Part shown: positions 41,679 to 50,590 of the stretch, piece after piece | Numbering within the stretch: the first letter of the stretch is position 1 | How the letters are laid out: each line of letters begins with the position of its first letter | DNA from: Lutispora thermophila DSM 19022 | Lineage (GTDB): Bacteria; Bacillota; Clostridia; Lutisporales; Lutisporaceae | Length of the DNA stretch: 64,000 nucleotides | NCBI RefSeq assembly: GCF_900142105.1 | Contig: NZ_FQZS01000013.1 | Coordinates: 54,395 to 118,394 of the forward strand | Reading direction: 5' to 3' | The notes under the pieces: model-generated | Database searches by the model: none | Told to the model about the DNA's origin: nothing | Seen by the model: the letters and a program-made list of their open reading frames with translations, nothing else | Program-made: the position numbers and the translations under genes

Positions 41679-43014
41679 ATGGACATAGTTTTAATTAATC
41701 CACCAAATGAGGAGAATAATAACTTAGGAATTTTGCCACCATTAGGATTACTATATTTAGTATCTGCTTTAAAGAGTAAGAAGATAGATGTTGAGTTTTT
41801 AGACTTAAATATTAATAGCTGTTATGAGAGATTTAATGATATTTTAATAAAAAAAGAAGCTAATATTTTTGGTATAAGCTGTTTTACAGAGCAGCGAAAT
41901 TCAACTATAGGAATAGTGGATAAAATAAAAGAGTTAATTCCAGAATCAAAGATAATTTTAGGAGGAGTTCATGTTTCATTTATGGCTACTCAAATATTAA
42001 AAAACTATAAAGTTGATATAATCATTGATGGTGAAGGTGAGATAACTATTTGTGAAGTTGTTAAAGCATTAAAGGATAATGAAGATTTGAATAAGGTAAA
42101 CGGTATTGTATTTAAGCATTGCAGTAATATTATTAAGACAGCTTCGAGAGAACTCATTTCTGATTTAGATAGTATTCCTTGGCCAGAATGGAATGTGGTT
42201 GATTTTGATCAATATGACTTTTATAAAAAATATTTTAACTCATTTGGTATATACCCTATCGAAGCTGATGAAGAAATTAGAGGTGCAAGTATTATTACTT
42301 CTAGATGATGTTCATTTTCCTGTAGCTATTGTTCAATACAAAAATTTTGGAATAGGAGATATAGAAGTAGAAACATCAATGATGTAGTTAATGAAATAAT
42401 ATTTTTCAAAAATGAAAAAAAAGAAACTTTATTTTTATCTGGGATGATATTTTTACTATAAATAGACAAAGAATAATTAAGTTTTGTACTTTATTAATAA
42501 ATAATAAGGTTGATATAAAGTAGGGATGCATAACAAGAGTAGATCTGGTAGATAAAGAATTATTGCGATTTATGAGTGCTGCATGATGCGTATTGATAAG
42601 TTATGGAGTAGAATCTGGAAGTAAAACTATTCTTAAGAATATAAATAAAAATATAGATTATGATCAAATCATAAAAACATTTGAAATTACAAAGAAATGT
42701 GGAATTAAAACTAGAGTATCACTTATGGTCGGGAATCCAGGTGAAAATGAGTTATCAATTAAGGAGACAATTGAATTATTATCAATTATAAGACCACATG
42801 CTTGAAGTGTAAACATAGCAAAGATATATCCTAAAACAGATATGTATGAGAAATTGTTGAATGATGGACTAATAAGCGATGATTACTGGATAAATTATAA
42901 GGATACACCTTATTATACTTTTGAGCATAATAAGGAAATATTAGTTAACTATAAGAAGATGCTTGAACAGTTTCTTATATATAATAGATTTTTTAATGAG
43001 GATTATGTAATATG
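41679..43014 (+). pseudogene. B12-binding radical SAM enzyme, multiply interrupted
   Basis: One original gene of about 445 codons. N-terminal cobalamin-binding domain (DIVLINPPNEENNNLGILPP, then KIILGGVHVSFMA and DGEGEITICEVV), then the radical SAM core CSFSCSYCSIQKFWNRRYRS with CX3CX2C, YGVESGSKTILKNI and LMVGNPGENE. Interruptions: TGA 42306-42308 where TSRGC expects Gly; a one-base loss in a G run at about 42442 (SGDDIFTINRQ resumes); TAG at about 42522 for Trp in IKWGC; TGA at about 42583 where Gly-Cys is expected; TGA at 42803-42805 in RPHA-stop-SVNIAKIYP. The end overlaps the next gene by ATGA. BchE/methyltransferase-like chemistry is possible; substrate unknown. SD AAGGAG upstream. Confidence 0.85.
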
Positions 43015-44169
43015 AGTTCAAATATAATTGATATATTAAAAAATTCACTTCTTTTTTTAAAGAATAATAAGGATAACATGATAAATGATTTAATTGAAGT
43101 ATGTAAGATTCCTGCACTAACGTTTTTAGAGAATAAAAGATGTATGTATATTAAAAGAATAATAAATGAAATTGGAATTAAAAATGCATATATAGATGGA
43201 GAGGGAAACTTATTATGGAAAATTGAAGGTAGAGAAAATGGTGTGAAAGTTCTACTTTCTGCACATGCGGATGAAATATGCATTAATAAAAATATAAGAA
43301 GAGGATTTAATTTTATATTTTGAACTGGTATTTTTGATAACTGTTCTGGAATAATAGCATTAATTTATATTAGTAACTTAATGATAAACTTACAAGTAAG
43401 TTTTGTGGGAGAAGTATATTTTGCAATTACAACTAAAGAGGAAGGCTTAGGATGTTTGAAGGGTATAAAAAATGTTGTAAAGCAAATTCACCCAGACATA
43501 GCAATAGTAGTAGATGGAGAGTATCCATATATATGTTATGAAAATTTAAATTTACTCAGGTGTTGTCTATTAGTATCAGATGAAAGTGGTCATAGTAAAA
43601 ACAATATAATAGAAAGAGATGTAAGTGTGCATCTTTGCCAATATATTGTATTGCTAAAAAGTAAATTATTAGAATTAGAAAAGAATATTTCATTGAATGT
43701 AAATAGATTATATGTTAATTCACCGATAAATGTTATACCTGAATTTTCATATACTCAATTTGAAATTAGAACTAACAATAGTTTAAAGATTATAAAGGAA
43801 GAAATTGAAAAAATTAATAATTATTTTAGCATAGATTTAAATTATATTATTTTTTTTAAGATTATAGATGAAAGGAAAAAGTATTTATTATCAGAATCAA
43901 TTACTTTACTAAAGTTAGTACATAAAGTTAACAATGGACTTGGCTTAACTTGCAAAAGTGTAGTAGTTAATTCTGAGCTTGATTACTTATTAAGCTGTAA
44001 TATTGATGCAATTGCAATTGGAATAGGTATAGGTGGAAGAACTCATACAGCATCAGAATATTTAGATACATCAAATTATGATTTAAGTATTTTTAGATTA
44101 TGGGTTATTGTTCTAGGATGTTTATTTAATATTAGTGATATAGAAAAGAGTATAGAAGTGGTTATGTGA
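43012..44169 (+). pseudogene. M20-type peptidase-like gene with one in-frame TGA
   Basis: About 385 codons, interrupted only by TGA at 43321-43323. Recognisable M20/M42-like motifs: LLSAHADE (about 86, the HxD metal site), GIFDNCSG just after the TGA (D-N ligand region), AITTKEEGLGCLKG (about 140, the Glu-Glu catalytic base and ligand), VVDGEYP, a lid-like domain in the middle, and GGRTHTASEYLDTS near the C-terminus with the last His. Zinc-dependent amidase/deacylase chemistry would be expected of the intact enzyme. Start overlaps the radical SAM stop (ATGA) and the end overlaps the epimerase start, so a tight operon is evident. Confidence 0.8.
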
Positions 44170-45223
44170 AGGCTTTAATTTTGGGAGGAACAGGCACAAT
44201 TGGATCAGTAATTGCGAATAAATTATTATCTAATGGGTGGGATATAGACATTGCTAGTAGAGGAATATCAAAAGTTATGACCAGTAGCAACAAAATTAAA
44301 CATATTAAAATAGATAGACATGATCATATTAAATTTTATGATACGTTTAAAGATAAAAATTATGACGTAGTTATTGATTTAGTAGCATTTACAATTGAGG
44401 ATATTAAATCAATTAAAAGATGTTTTAAGGGGAAAATAAAACAATACGTATTTTTTAGTAGTTTTCAGGTATATAGCTTTTTTCAAAAAGGATTATTGCT
44501 AAAGGAAGATTTTGTTGATAAGAAATACATAGAAAATAAGATAAAGGAATTTGATTTACTTTCAGCAAGTAAGAATGAAATATATGCTATAGAAAAAATG
44601 AAATGTGAATATATGATTATGACAGAATTGTATCAAGAAAATGCATTTTATTATACAATAATTAGACCTTCAAAAGTATATTCAGAAAATGATAAACATG
44701 GTCATTTTAATTGGTATATTAGCAGAATTAAAAATGGATTTTCTATAGTAATATCTGATGAGCATATAATGGAAAATTTTCTTGTAAGATGCGTATATAA
44801 TGATGATATTGCAGATTTATGTTCTCAGATTTTACTAAACGAAAAAGCATTTAATAAGACATATAATGTTGCACAATCTGAAATATTAACTTTCACTAGT
44901 TTTCTTGTTAAAATAAGTGAAATACTTGGTAAAAATTGGATTTAATGATTGTTCCTAAACAGTTATTATCAAATGCAAATAATAAGTATAAATATAAAAT
45001 TCCTATACCTGATAATATTATCTTAGATATTAATAATATTGAAAATGATTATAGCTATCGAAGTACATCTATTGATAATTGGATATTGAAAGTATGTAAA
45101 GCAGGTCTTTCGATAAATAACACTAATATTCTTATCAGTGATTCGGAGAAAAATTTTGTTCAAAAATATAAGGCTATTCTAAACCAAGCTTATATAAAAG
45201 TTAACAGATTTGAAATTATTTAA
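44166..45223 (+). pseudogene. NAD-dependent epimerase/reductase, frameshifted
   Basis: An extended SDR: ILGGTGTIGSVIANKLLSNG (GXXGXXG NAD(P) motif, about 5-24), then VVIDLVAFTIEDIKSI, YVFFSSFQVYSF and the IIRPSKVYSENDKHGHFNWY segment; the classic YxxxK is replaced by a degenerate form. The frame stops at 44945 and resumes one frame over at about 44936 (DLMIVPKQLLSN...). Adding one G to GG (AATTGGGATTTAATG) joins them. Start GTG 44166 overlaps the previous stop. Substrate not known; related proteins act on nucleotide sugars. Confidence 0.82.
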
Positions 45224-45241
45224 TATTATATGGAGGTAAAA

Positions 45242-46450
45242 ATGTATAGAGACTTGATAAGAAACAGAAATCTATCCTTGCTATGTATGGGGGGGTTTAT
45301 TTCGGGAATTGGTGATTATTTATATAACATAGCTATAACCATTTATCTTTATAGCCAAACAAACTCAGTAGGTTCTGTGGCCATTATGTGGTTATTTAGA
45401 GGTATTTTAAGAATACCAATGCAATATTTAGGCGGAATAATTACGGATAAGTATGATAGAAAGAAAATTATTGTGTTTACAAATGCATTGAGTATTCCCA
45501 TTGCATTTTTGTTTGTATTAACAAATAAAGATAATCTTTGGTTAAGCTATTTTTTGGCCTTCTTATTGCAATCACTTAATGATGTAGATCAATGCGCTGA
45601 AAATGCAATGTTACCGGAAATTGTAGAAAAAGATGATTTAGCTAATGCTAATTCAATTTTTTCAGTTTTGCAGACTATCATATTATTCTTATCTCCGGCA
45701 TTATCCGGAATAATATATACATATTATGGAGCAAATGTCCTATTTATAATAAACGCTGTAAGTTTTCTAATTGCAAGCATATTGTTTTTACTTATAAACT
45801 ATGAAAAATCATATAACAGTACGGAGAAGAGAACAGGACTAATAAAGTCCGGTATAGAAGGATTTAAATTATTGTCCGAGTGTTCAAATGTTAAAATAAT
45901 TTTTATTATAATGTTCTTCTACGGCATGCTGGGAAGATTTTACGAAGTGTTTAAAGTAGCTGTTTCAGATAACTTGCTTAAGCTTGGACCGGAAGGGATT
46001 ATATATTTTGATTATGCTTTGGCAATAGGGAGCTTAGCCGTTCCTATCTCTCTTAAAGTTTTAAAAAAATATGAAAAAGTAAACATATTTATTATTTCAT
46101 CAACACTAATCAGCATTTCATATATTGTTTTCGGATTTTCCGGTTCACCTATAATTACACTGGTAATTTTAGTTTTATACGGACTTTTGCAAAGTATTCA
46201 AGGTGTTTACTCAAATACTGTTATACAGGAAAATATACCAAAGGAGTTGTTAGGTAGGATATTTTCGTTTTATAAAATATTAATTGTATTTGGTGCATTA
46301 TTAGGAATAGCTATTTCACCTATTTTTTATGAATATTTTGGCCCAGGAATGTCATTTACTATAGTCTCTGTCATATCCGTTATCCTTAATTTCGTTGTTC
46401 TTTTAAGGAAGAATTTACATAAAAACATAGCCAGTGATGATAGTGTTTAG
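45242..46450 (+). CDS. MFS transporter, probable exporter of the damaged cluster
   Basis: About 402 residues and intact, with about twelve hydrophobic segments. SGIGDYLYNIAITIYLYSQT (helix 1), PMQYLGGIITDKYDRKKI (the loop 2-3 GxxxDxxxRK signature, about 60), and ENAMLPEIVEKDDLANANSI with FSVLQTIILFLSPALSG are typical of MFS_3-type (MefA/bacterial drug-efflux) transporters. Start ATG 45242 after GGAGGTAAA; the in-frame ATG 45230 contains the SD. It contains a run of seven G in codons 13-15. It may export the product of the decayed cluster or provide self-protection. Codon composition is less AT-extreme than the preceding pseudogenes. Confidence 0.9.
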   Translation: MYRDLIRNRNLSLLCMGGFISGIGDYLYNIAITIYLYSQTNSVGSVAIMWLFRGILRIPMQYLGGIITDKYDRKKIIVFTNALSIPIAFLFVLTNKDNLWLSYFLAFLLQSLNDVDQCAENAMLPEIVEKDDLANANSIFSVLQTIILFLSPALSGIIYTYYGANVLFIINAVSFLIASILFLLINYEKSYNSTEKRTGLIKSGIEGFKLLSECSNVKIIFIIMFFYGMLGRFYEVFKVAVSDNLLKLGPEGIIYFDYALAIGSLAVPISLKVLKKYEKVNIFIISSTLISISYIVFGFSGSPIITLVILVLYGLLQSIQGVYSNTVIQENIPKELLGRIFSFYKILIVFGALLGIAISPIFYEYFGPGMSFTIVSVISVILNFVVLLRKNLHKNIASDDSV

Positions 46451-46632
46451 GTAAAGAGGAGAAGATATATGATAGATTGTGATTATTTGGTTATAATTAG
46501 GCGTAAGTGAGGTTAATAAAAAGGGTTTTTCTATAATTTATATATTGAATAAAGCAGCAATTTAAGCTTTAAAACCGGCATACTGGCAAAACAAGATTTT
46601 ATGTGATAAAATCTTTATAGTATCAATCGAAT
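46451..46632 (+). other. Short remnant frames after the MFS gene
   Basis: A 13-codon frame (ATG 46470, MIDCDYLVII) has an excellent SD (AAAGAGGAGAAG) but stops at once; shifting frame continues sensible codons (GVSEVNKKGFSIIYILNK) to about 46565. This looks like the 5' end of one more, mostly deleted, cluster gene. No other feature is seen. Confidence 0.35.
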
Positions 46633-46663
46633 AAGTGCCGACATCATGAGGATGTCGGCACTT
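46633..46663. repeat. 13-bp-stem hairpin, related to 37551-37579
   Basis: AAGTGCCGACATC (46633-46645), loop ATGAG, GATGTCGGCACTT (46651-46663), in the leader of the ogt gene. No T-run follows, so a terminator role is weak. It shares the TGCCG-CATC / GATG-CGGCA plan and a five-base loop with the hairpin at 37551. Confidence 0.7.
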
Positions 46664-46684
46664 ACGTATAGGGAGGTTTTGTTT

Positions 46685-47173
46685 ATGTATACATCCTGCA
46701 TGGATTCTCCTATAGGAAGAATATGTTTGAAATCATCGGGAAAAGGTTTAATGGCAATGAATTTTAATAAAGATGAAGAGTCTCCATGTGAATGTGAAGA
46801 AAAAGAAGATGAATATATAATCCAGGCCAAAAAGGAACTTGAAGAGTATTTTGAAGGCAGGCTGAAGACATTTACTGTTAAATTGGATTTGCAGGGTACC
46901 GAGTTTCAGAAAAAGGTATGGAATGAGCTTTTGAAAATACCTTATGGTGAGCTTCGCACCTATGCTGAGATTGCAGAATCTTTAGGAGGAAAGAAATACA
47001 GCCGTGCTGTAGGAACAGCAAACAAAGCTAATCCAGTTCCAATAATTGTTCCATGTCACAGGGTAATCAGGACGGGAAGAATGATATCCAACTATTCAGG
47101 AGGACTTGATGTTCAGAGAAAATTGTTTGAGATAGAGGGAATAGAGTATAGGGATATAAAGTACTTGAGGTAA
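46685..47173 (+). CDS. ogt: Methylated-DNA--protein-cysteine methyltransferase
   Basis: About 162 residues. The active-site motif IIVPCHRVIR is near residue 125, with Cys accepting the alkyl group from O6-alkylguanine; the arginine-finger helix-turn-helix FQKKVWNELLKIPYGELRTYAEIA (about 75-98) and YSGGLDVQRKLFEIEG after the active site are standard. The N-terminal domain is short, as in stand-alone Ogt. Start ATG 46685 follows GGGAGG at 46671-46676; an earlier in-frame ATG at 46646 lies in the hairpin loop. Suicide DNA repair protein. Confidence 0.95.
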   Translation: MYTSCMDSPIGRICLKSSGKGLMAMNFNKDEESPCECEEKEDEYIIQAKKELEEYFEGRLKTFTVKLDLQGTEFQKKVWNELLKIPYGELRTYAEIAESLGGKKYSRAVGTANKANPVPIIVPCHRVIRTGRMISNYSGGLDVQRKLFEIEGIEYRDIKYLR

Positions 47174-47239
47174 TATTCGAAATAACCTTGACACTTATAT
47201 AAATAAATAGTATATTATATTTGAAATTTAATAGACTAT

Positions 47240-47336
47240 GTCCGCTAGGGGAGCTTTTGCTGAGAGTGTGGTTTAAGCCACAGACCCTTGGAACCTGTGT
47301 AGTTAATCCTAACGAAGGGAAGCGGTTTCGGTTAAG
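47240..47336 (+). promoter_or_regulatory. TPP riboswitch
   Basis: GGGGAGC...GCTGAGAGTGTGG at 47248-47271, GACCCTTGGAACCTG at 47283-47297 and CTAACGAAGGGAAGCGG at 47319-47335 are the conserved blocks of the thiamine pyrophosphate aptamer. It precedes thiT, with a terminator hairpin directly after it. Confidence 0.95.
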
Positions 47337-47348
47337 TGATTTATCATG

Positions 47349-47372
47349 ACCGCAACGCTTGTTGCGGTTTTT
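47349..47372 (+). terminator. Terminator of the TPP riboswitch
   Basis: ACCGCAAC (47349-47356), loop GCTT, GTTGCGGT (47361-47368), then TTTT. It lies between the aptamer and the thiT start, and its left arm can compete with the aptamer's 3' end. Confidence 0.88.
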
Positions 47373-47420
47373 ATATTTAATCGTCTCCTCCTAGGGCATA
47401 CTAATTAAGGAGGTATTATA

Positions 47421-48059
47421 ATGGATTATTTTACCCAAATGTTTGGTAAGCTTAAAGAGTTGAAAGAAACTACAATTCTCATTTTAATGGCTATTGTTGT
47501 AATCTCACTTTTTTTAGCTTATACGTCAAAAAAGAAAAAAACCAACACTAAAATTCTTGTGTACGGTGGGTTATGTATAGCCATGTCCTTTGTACTATCC
47601 TATATCAGGCTTTATCGTTGGCCTCAAGGTGGGTCTATAACCCCTGGAAGCATGTTGCCTATGTTTATATTTGCCTATATATTTGGAGTTAAGGCAGGTA
47701 TTATTGCAGGCATAGCCTATGGATTTCTTCAGTTTATTCAAGATCCTTATGTGGTTCATTGGGCGCAAGTGCTTCTTGATTATCCTATAGCCTTTGCAGC
47801 TATGGGATTGGCCGGCTTGGACAGAAAGCACTTTCCCATCAGTGTTGTTTTAGGTGGCTTTGGGAGATTTCTGGCACATTTTATATCCGGTTTCATATTC
47901 TTTGGAGTATATGCACCGGAGGGTATGAACCCCATATGGTATTCATTTACCGTAAACTTTTTGCTCATTGGTGTGGAAACAGCAATTTGCTTAGTTATAT
48001 CACTTATTCCTCAGTTTAAGGTTGCCATTGATAAACTAAAAAGCAGTGCTGTTGCATAG
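47421..48059 (+). CDS. thiT: Thiamine transporter ThiT (ECF S-component)
   Basis: 212 residues, six predicted membrane helices. Family features are the N-terminal soluble-to-membrane transition followed by LVYGGLCIAMSFVLSYIRLYRWPQGGSITPGSMLPMF (here about 55-90, the RLyrmPqGGSiTpgSMlPi signature) and YGFLQFIQDPYVVHWAQVLLDYP (about 108), which contains the thiamine-binding aromatic residues. It works with a shared ECF ATPase module encoded elsewhere. The TPP riboswitch upstream confirms the substrate. AAGGAGG precedes the ATG. A terminator follows at 48095. Confidence 0.96.
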   Translation: MDYFTQMFGKLKELKETTILILMAIVVISLFLAYTSKKKKTNTKILVYGGLCIAMSFVLSYIRLYRWPQGGSITPGSMLPMFIFAYIFGVKAGIIAGIAYGFLQFIQDPYVVHWAQVLLDYPIAFAAMGLAGLDRKHFPISVVLGGFGRFLAHFISGFIFFGVYAPEGMNPIWYSFTVNFLLIGVETAICLVISLIPQFKVAIDKLKSSAVA

Positions 48060-48094
48060 AAGAATAAGAGACAAAATTTATTCATAGTGATCTG

Positions 48095-48131
48095 AAAGGC
48101 TGAAGTCTGTATTTTATAAGCTTCAGCCTTT
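48095..48131 (+). terminator. Terminator of thiT
   Basis: AAAGGCTGAAG (48095-48105) and CTTCAGCCTTT (48121-48131) form a perfect 11-bp stem with a 15-base loop, followed by GTTTATA. Confidence 0.85.
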
Positions 48132-48221
48132 GTTTATACATCTTAAAAATCATTGGCATTCCGTATATATTTGGTATAATGTTAATAATATTTAGTATCC
48201 TTTATTTCGGAGGTTAACATT

Positions 48222-48356
48222 ATGAATGAAAAGGTTAAGTACTTGTTATTGCTCATGTCATTTGCATTAATCGCAATGGGGGTTTACAGGGGAGAAGTGG
48301 CAGAAGTCCTGCAGAAGGCAATAAATATCTGTTTGGAGTGCATGGGAATTGGCTAG
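48222..48356 (+). CDS. CD1871A family CXXC small protein
   Basis: 44 residues, too short for most gene finders: one hydrophobic helix (YLLLLMSFALIAMGVY), then RGEVAEVLQKAINICLECMG with the CLEC (CXXC) motif at the C-terminus. This matches the clostridial CD1871A small-protein family, as I recall it. A strong SD (CGGAGGT) precedes ATG 48222. The end overlaps the next gene by eight bases. A membrane-tethered thiol pair beside a ferredoxin-like membrane protein and a TlpA-type thioredoxin suggests a shared electron or disulfide relay. Confidence 0.88.
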   Translation: MNEKVKYLLLLMSFALIAMGVYRGEVAEVLQKAINICLECMGIG

Positions 48357-49239
48357 TATAAATAGAAGAGTTGTTCAATTAGCATCCACCATTATTGGCA
48401 ATGGGTACATAGAAGGTTTTGCAAAAGGAACTATATATAGAGGAAAGTTGAAATCTGTTTGTTTTCCCGGCCTTAATTGCTATTCCTGTCCAGGTGCCTA
48501 TACTTCTTGTCCAATAGGTTCGCTCCAGTCTGTGGCAGCAGGATTTAAGCATCAGGTTTCTCTTTATGTAATAGGATTCTTAATGCTTATAGGCACACTA
48601 GGGGGAAGGCTTGTATGTGGATGGTTATGCCCCTTTGGATTCTTTCAGGAGATTTTATATAAGATTCCTTCTAAGAAGTTTAAGTTGCCAAAACTCCTAA
48701 GTAAATTTAAATACTTTTTCCTTTTGGTGTTTGTGTTGTTGCTTCCAGCATTTTTAACAAATGAAGTAGGAGTAGGGCTGCCCTATTTTTGCAAATATAT
48801 ATGTCCTGCAGGTACATTGGAGGCAGGCATACCTCTTGTAATTAAAAATGCTGCTTTGCGAGAGGCTATAGGCATATTGTTTTACTGGAAGCTTGGACTT
48901 TTAATAGCGACCATAATATTTTCAATGCTGATGTCCAGACCATTTTGTCGGGCTGTATGTCCTTTAGGTGCCATGTACTCACTATTTAACTCTGTAAGCT
49001 TTTATAGGATGAATGTTGATAAAACTAAGTGTACAAAATGCAATGAGTGCAACAAAAACTGTCCAGTTGGCATCAAAGTTTATGAGAATGCTAACAGCCC
49101 TGAGTGTATAAGATGCGGCAAATGTATAGGAAAGTGTCCTACAAATGCTGTCAAGTCATGTTTTATAACTCATAAGAAAGGAAGATTTAATCATGAAAAA
49201 GTTTTGGATGCTGGCTCTGGTGCTGATAATTGCCATTAG
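48349..49239 (+). CDS. Membrane 4Fe-4S protein (NapH/CcdA-neighbour type)
   Basis: About 296 residues from TTG 48349 (SD-like GGAGTG upstream, overlapping the previous stop). Four or five membrane helices alternate with Cys motifs: CFPGLNCYSCPGAYTSCPIG (about 37-56), GGRLVCGWLCPFGFFQE (about 83), FCKYICPAGTLE (about 144), RPFCRAVCPLGAMY (about 203). The C-terminus carries two ferredoxin sites, CTKCNECNKNCPVG and CIRCGKCIGKCPTN. This is the NapH/RnfB-like 'polyferredoxin' class that carries electrons across or along the membrane. Its end overlaps the TlpA-like gene by 47 bases. Confidence 0.9.
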   Translation: MASINRRVVQLASTIIGNGYIEGFAKGTIYRGKLKSVCFPGLNCYSCPGAYTSCPIGSLQSVAAGFKHQVSLYVIGFLMLIGTLGGRLVCGWLCPFGFFQEILYKIPSKKFKLPKLLSKFKYFFLLVFVLLLPAFLTNEVGVGLPYFCKYICPAGTLEAGIPLVIKNAALREAIGILFYWKLGLLIATIIFSMLMSRPFCRAVCPLGAMYSLFNSVSFYRMNVDKTKCTKCNECNKNCPVGIKVYENANSPECIRCGKCIGKCPTNAVKSCFITHKKGRFNHEKVLDAGSGADNCH

Positions 49240-49861
49240 TATCTCAGCATGTGGAAGTAAAGCACAACTAGAGGAGCCAAAGCAAACGCAAGAAACACAA
49301 AAGCCGGAAGAAAATCTCCAAGAAAGTAATGAAACGGCTGAAGAAGGTGTGGAAACTTCAAAGCCGGAATCTCAAGAAGACTCTAACAATGATAACAAAG
49401 GAAGTATTGATGAAAGCACTTCTTCGAAAGATGCTGCATACAGGATACCTGATTTTCAATCCATGGATTTTGACGGCAATGAAATAACAAACAAGTTTTT
49501 TGCTGATAATATGTTAACAGTTGTTAATGTATGGACTACAACATGTCCCTCGTGTATAGAAGAAATTCCTGTGTTGCAGGAAATAGAAGAAAAGTATAAA
49601 GATAAAGGCGTCAGAGTTTTAGCTATTCTGGCAGATAATGAAGTTGATGCTGCTAAGAAAATACTGGAGTTAAAGGGAGGTAAATATAGGAACATAATAA
49701 CTACAGAGAGTTTAATAGAAGGTTTCCTGGAGCAGATTATGTATGTACCTACTACATTGTTAGTCAACAGCAAAGGGGAGTTGATAGGGGAAGTTATAGC
49801 AGGGGCTCGCTCAACAGAAGAATTTTCAAAACTGATAGATGATGCATTGAAAGGCTTGTAA
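49193..49861 (+). CDS. TlpA/ResA-like thioredoxin-fold lipoprotein
   Basis: 222 residues. Signal peptide with lipobox (AISISAC, Cys about 20), then a long Glu/Gln/Ser-rich linker (about 22-82) reaching out from the membrane. The thioredoxin fold starts at YRIPDFQSMDFDGNE (about 84); the active site TTTCPSCIEEIPVL (CPSC, about 116-121) is followed by VRVLAILADN and VPTTLLVNSKGE with the cis-proline. It should act as an extracytoplasmic thiol-disulfide or reductase partner for the upstream membrane Fe-S protein. Strong terminator at the end. Confidence 0.93.
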   Translation: MKKFWMLALVLIIAISISACGSKAQLEEPKQTQETQKPEENLQESNETAEEGVETSKPESQEDSNNDNKGSIDESTSSKDAAYRIPDFQSMDFDGNEITNKFFADNMLTVVNVWTTTCPSCIEEIPVLQEIEEKYKDKGVRVLAILADNEVDAAKKILELKGGKYRNIITTESLIEGFLEQIMYVPTTLLVNSKGELIGEVIAGARSTEEFSKLIDDALKGL

Positions 49862-49880
49862 TTGTTACAAGCCTTTTCTT
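49850..49880 (+). terminator. Terminator of the CD1871A-TlpA operon
   Basis: AAAGGCTTGTAA (49850-49861), loop TTG, TTACAAGCCTTT (49865-49876), then TCTT. The stem includes the stop codon. Confidence 0.88.
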
Positions 49881-50039
49881 ATAATGCTAGGAATGTATAA
49901 ATTTTTAATTTACATTTTCCGCATAAGCCTTTCTTATTGACAAAATTATCCCTTGATATATAATATAATTAGATTTAACGATAAAATAAATTTTAATGAT
50001 AAAAATGCATGAAACATTAAATTTAGTTTGGAGGAAGCT

Positions 50040-50573
50040 ATGGAAAAGGAAAAAGTACTTACTTCATTGGAAGACATAAAGGTATTTACAGATCCTTTTA
50101 GGATGAAAATACTTTTTGCATTGGACGAAGAGCCTTTAACCGTTAAACAGCTTGCAGATAGACTTGGAGAAGTTCCTTCTAAGGTGCATTATCACGTTAA
50201 GGAGTTAGAGAGAATAGGTGTTTTGGAAATAGTAGACAGAAAAGAAAAAGCAGGCATAGTTGAAAAATACTATTATCCCACTGCAGAAAGATTCAGGGTG
50301 GAGAAGATAGTTGCCAAAGAAGATGGTTGGAAGGATCATATAGAAAACTTAAAGGAAACTATGTTTACAAATGCATCAGAGGATTTTAAAAAGTATATTA
50401 GCAAAAGGCGTGATGACGACAAAGAGATATTAAATTATGGAATACTTTATCTGACTTCTGAAGAGGTTGATGAACTGAAGAAAAAATTAGAAGAGCTAAT
50501 AGAAAGGAGCTGTAAGAGAAAGAATACAGAAGCTTATACCTACATAATCGGATTGTATAAGAAATATGATTGA
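50040..50573 (+). CDS. ArsR-type winged-helix regulator
   Basis: About 177 residues. N-terminal winged helix (about 15-90): KVFTDPFRMKILFALDEEPLTVKQLADRLGEVPSKVHYHVKELERIG, an ArsR/HTH_20 signature with the recognition helix PSKVHYHVKELER. The C-terminal half is a charged helical extension (about 95-177) that may dimerise or bind ligand; no metal-site Cys set is seen. Start ATG 50040 with GGAGG at 50030-50034. The MFS gene starts 17 bases after its stop, so the pair is an operon and the regulator probably controls its neighbour. Confidence 0.92.
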   Translation: MEKEKVLTSLEDIKVFTDPFRMKILFALDEEPLTVKQLADRLGEVPSKVHYHVKELERIGVLEIVDRKEKAGIVEKYYYPTAERFRVEKIVAKEDGWKDHIENLKETMFTNASEDFKKYISKRRDDDKEILNYGILYLTSEEVDELKKKLEELIERSCKRKNTEAYTYIIGLYKKYD

Positions 50574-50590
50574 GATATGGAGGTTATATT

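Noticed and set aside
42306..43323. Genome-wide UGA reassignment to glycine
   Set aside because: TGA is a normal stop for many intact genes here (for example the DnaJ-neighbour membrane protein at 1635 and the acetyltransferase at 54431); recoding could at most concern the donor of the island.
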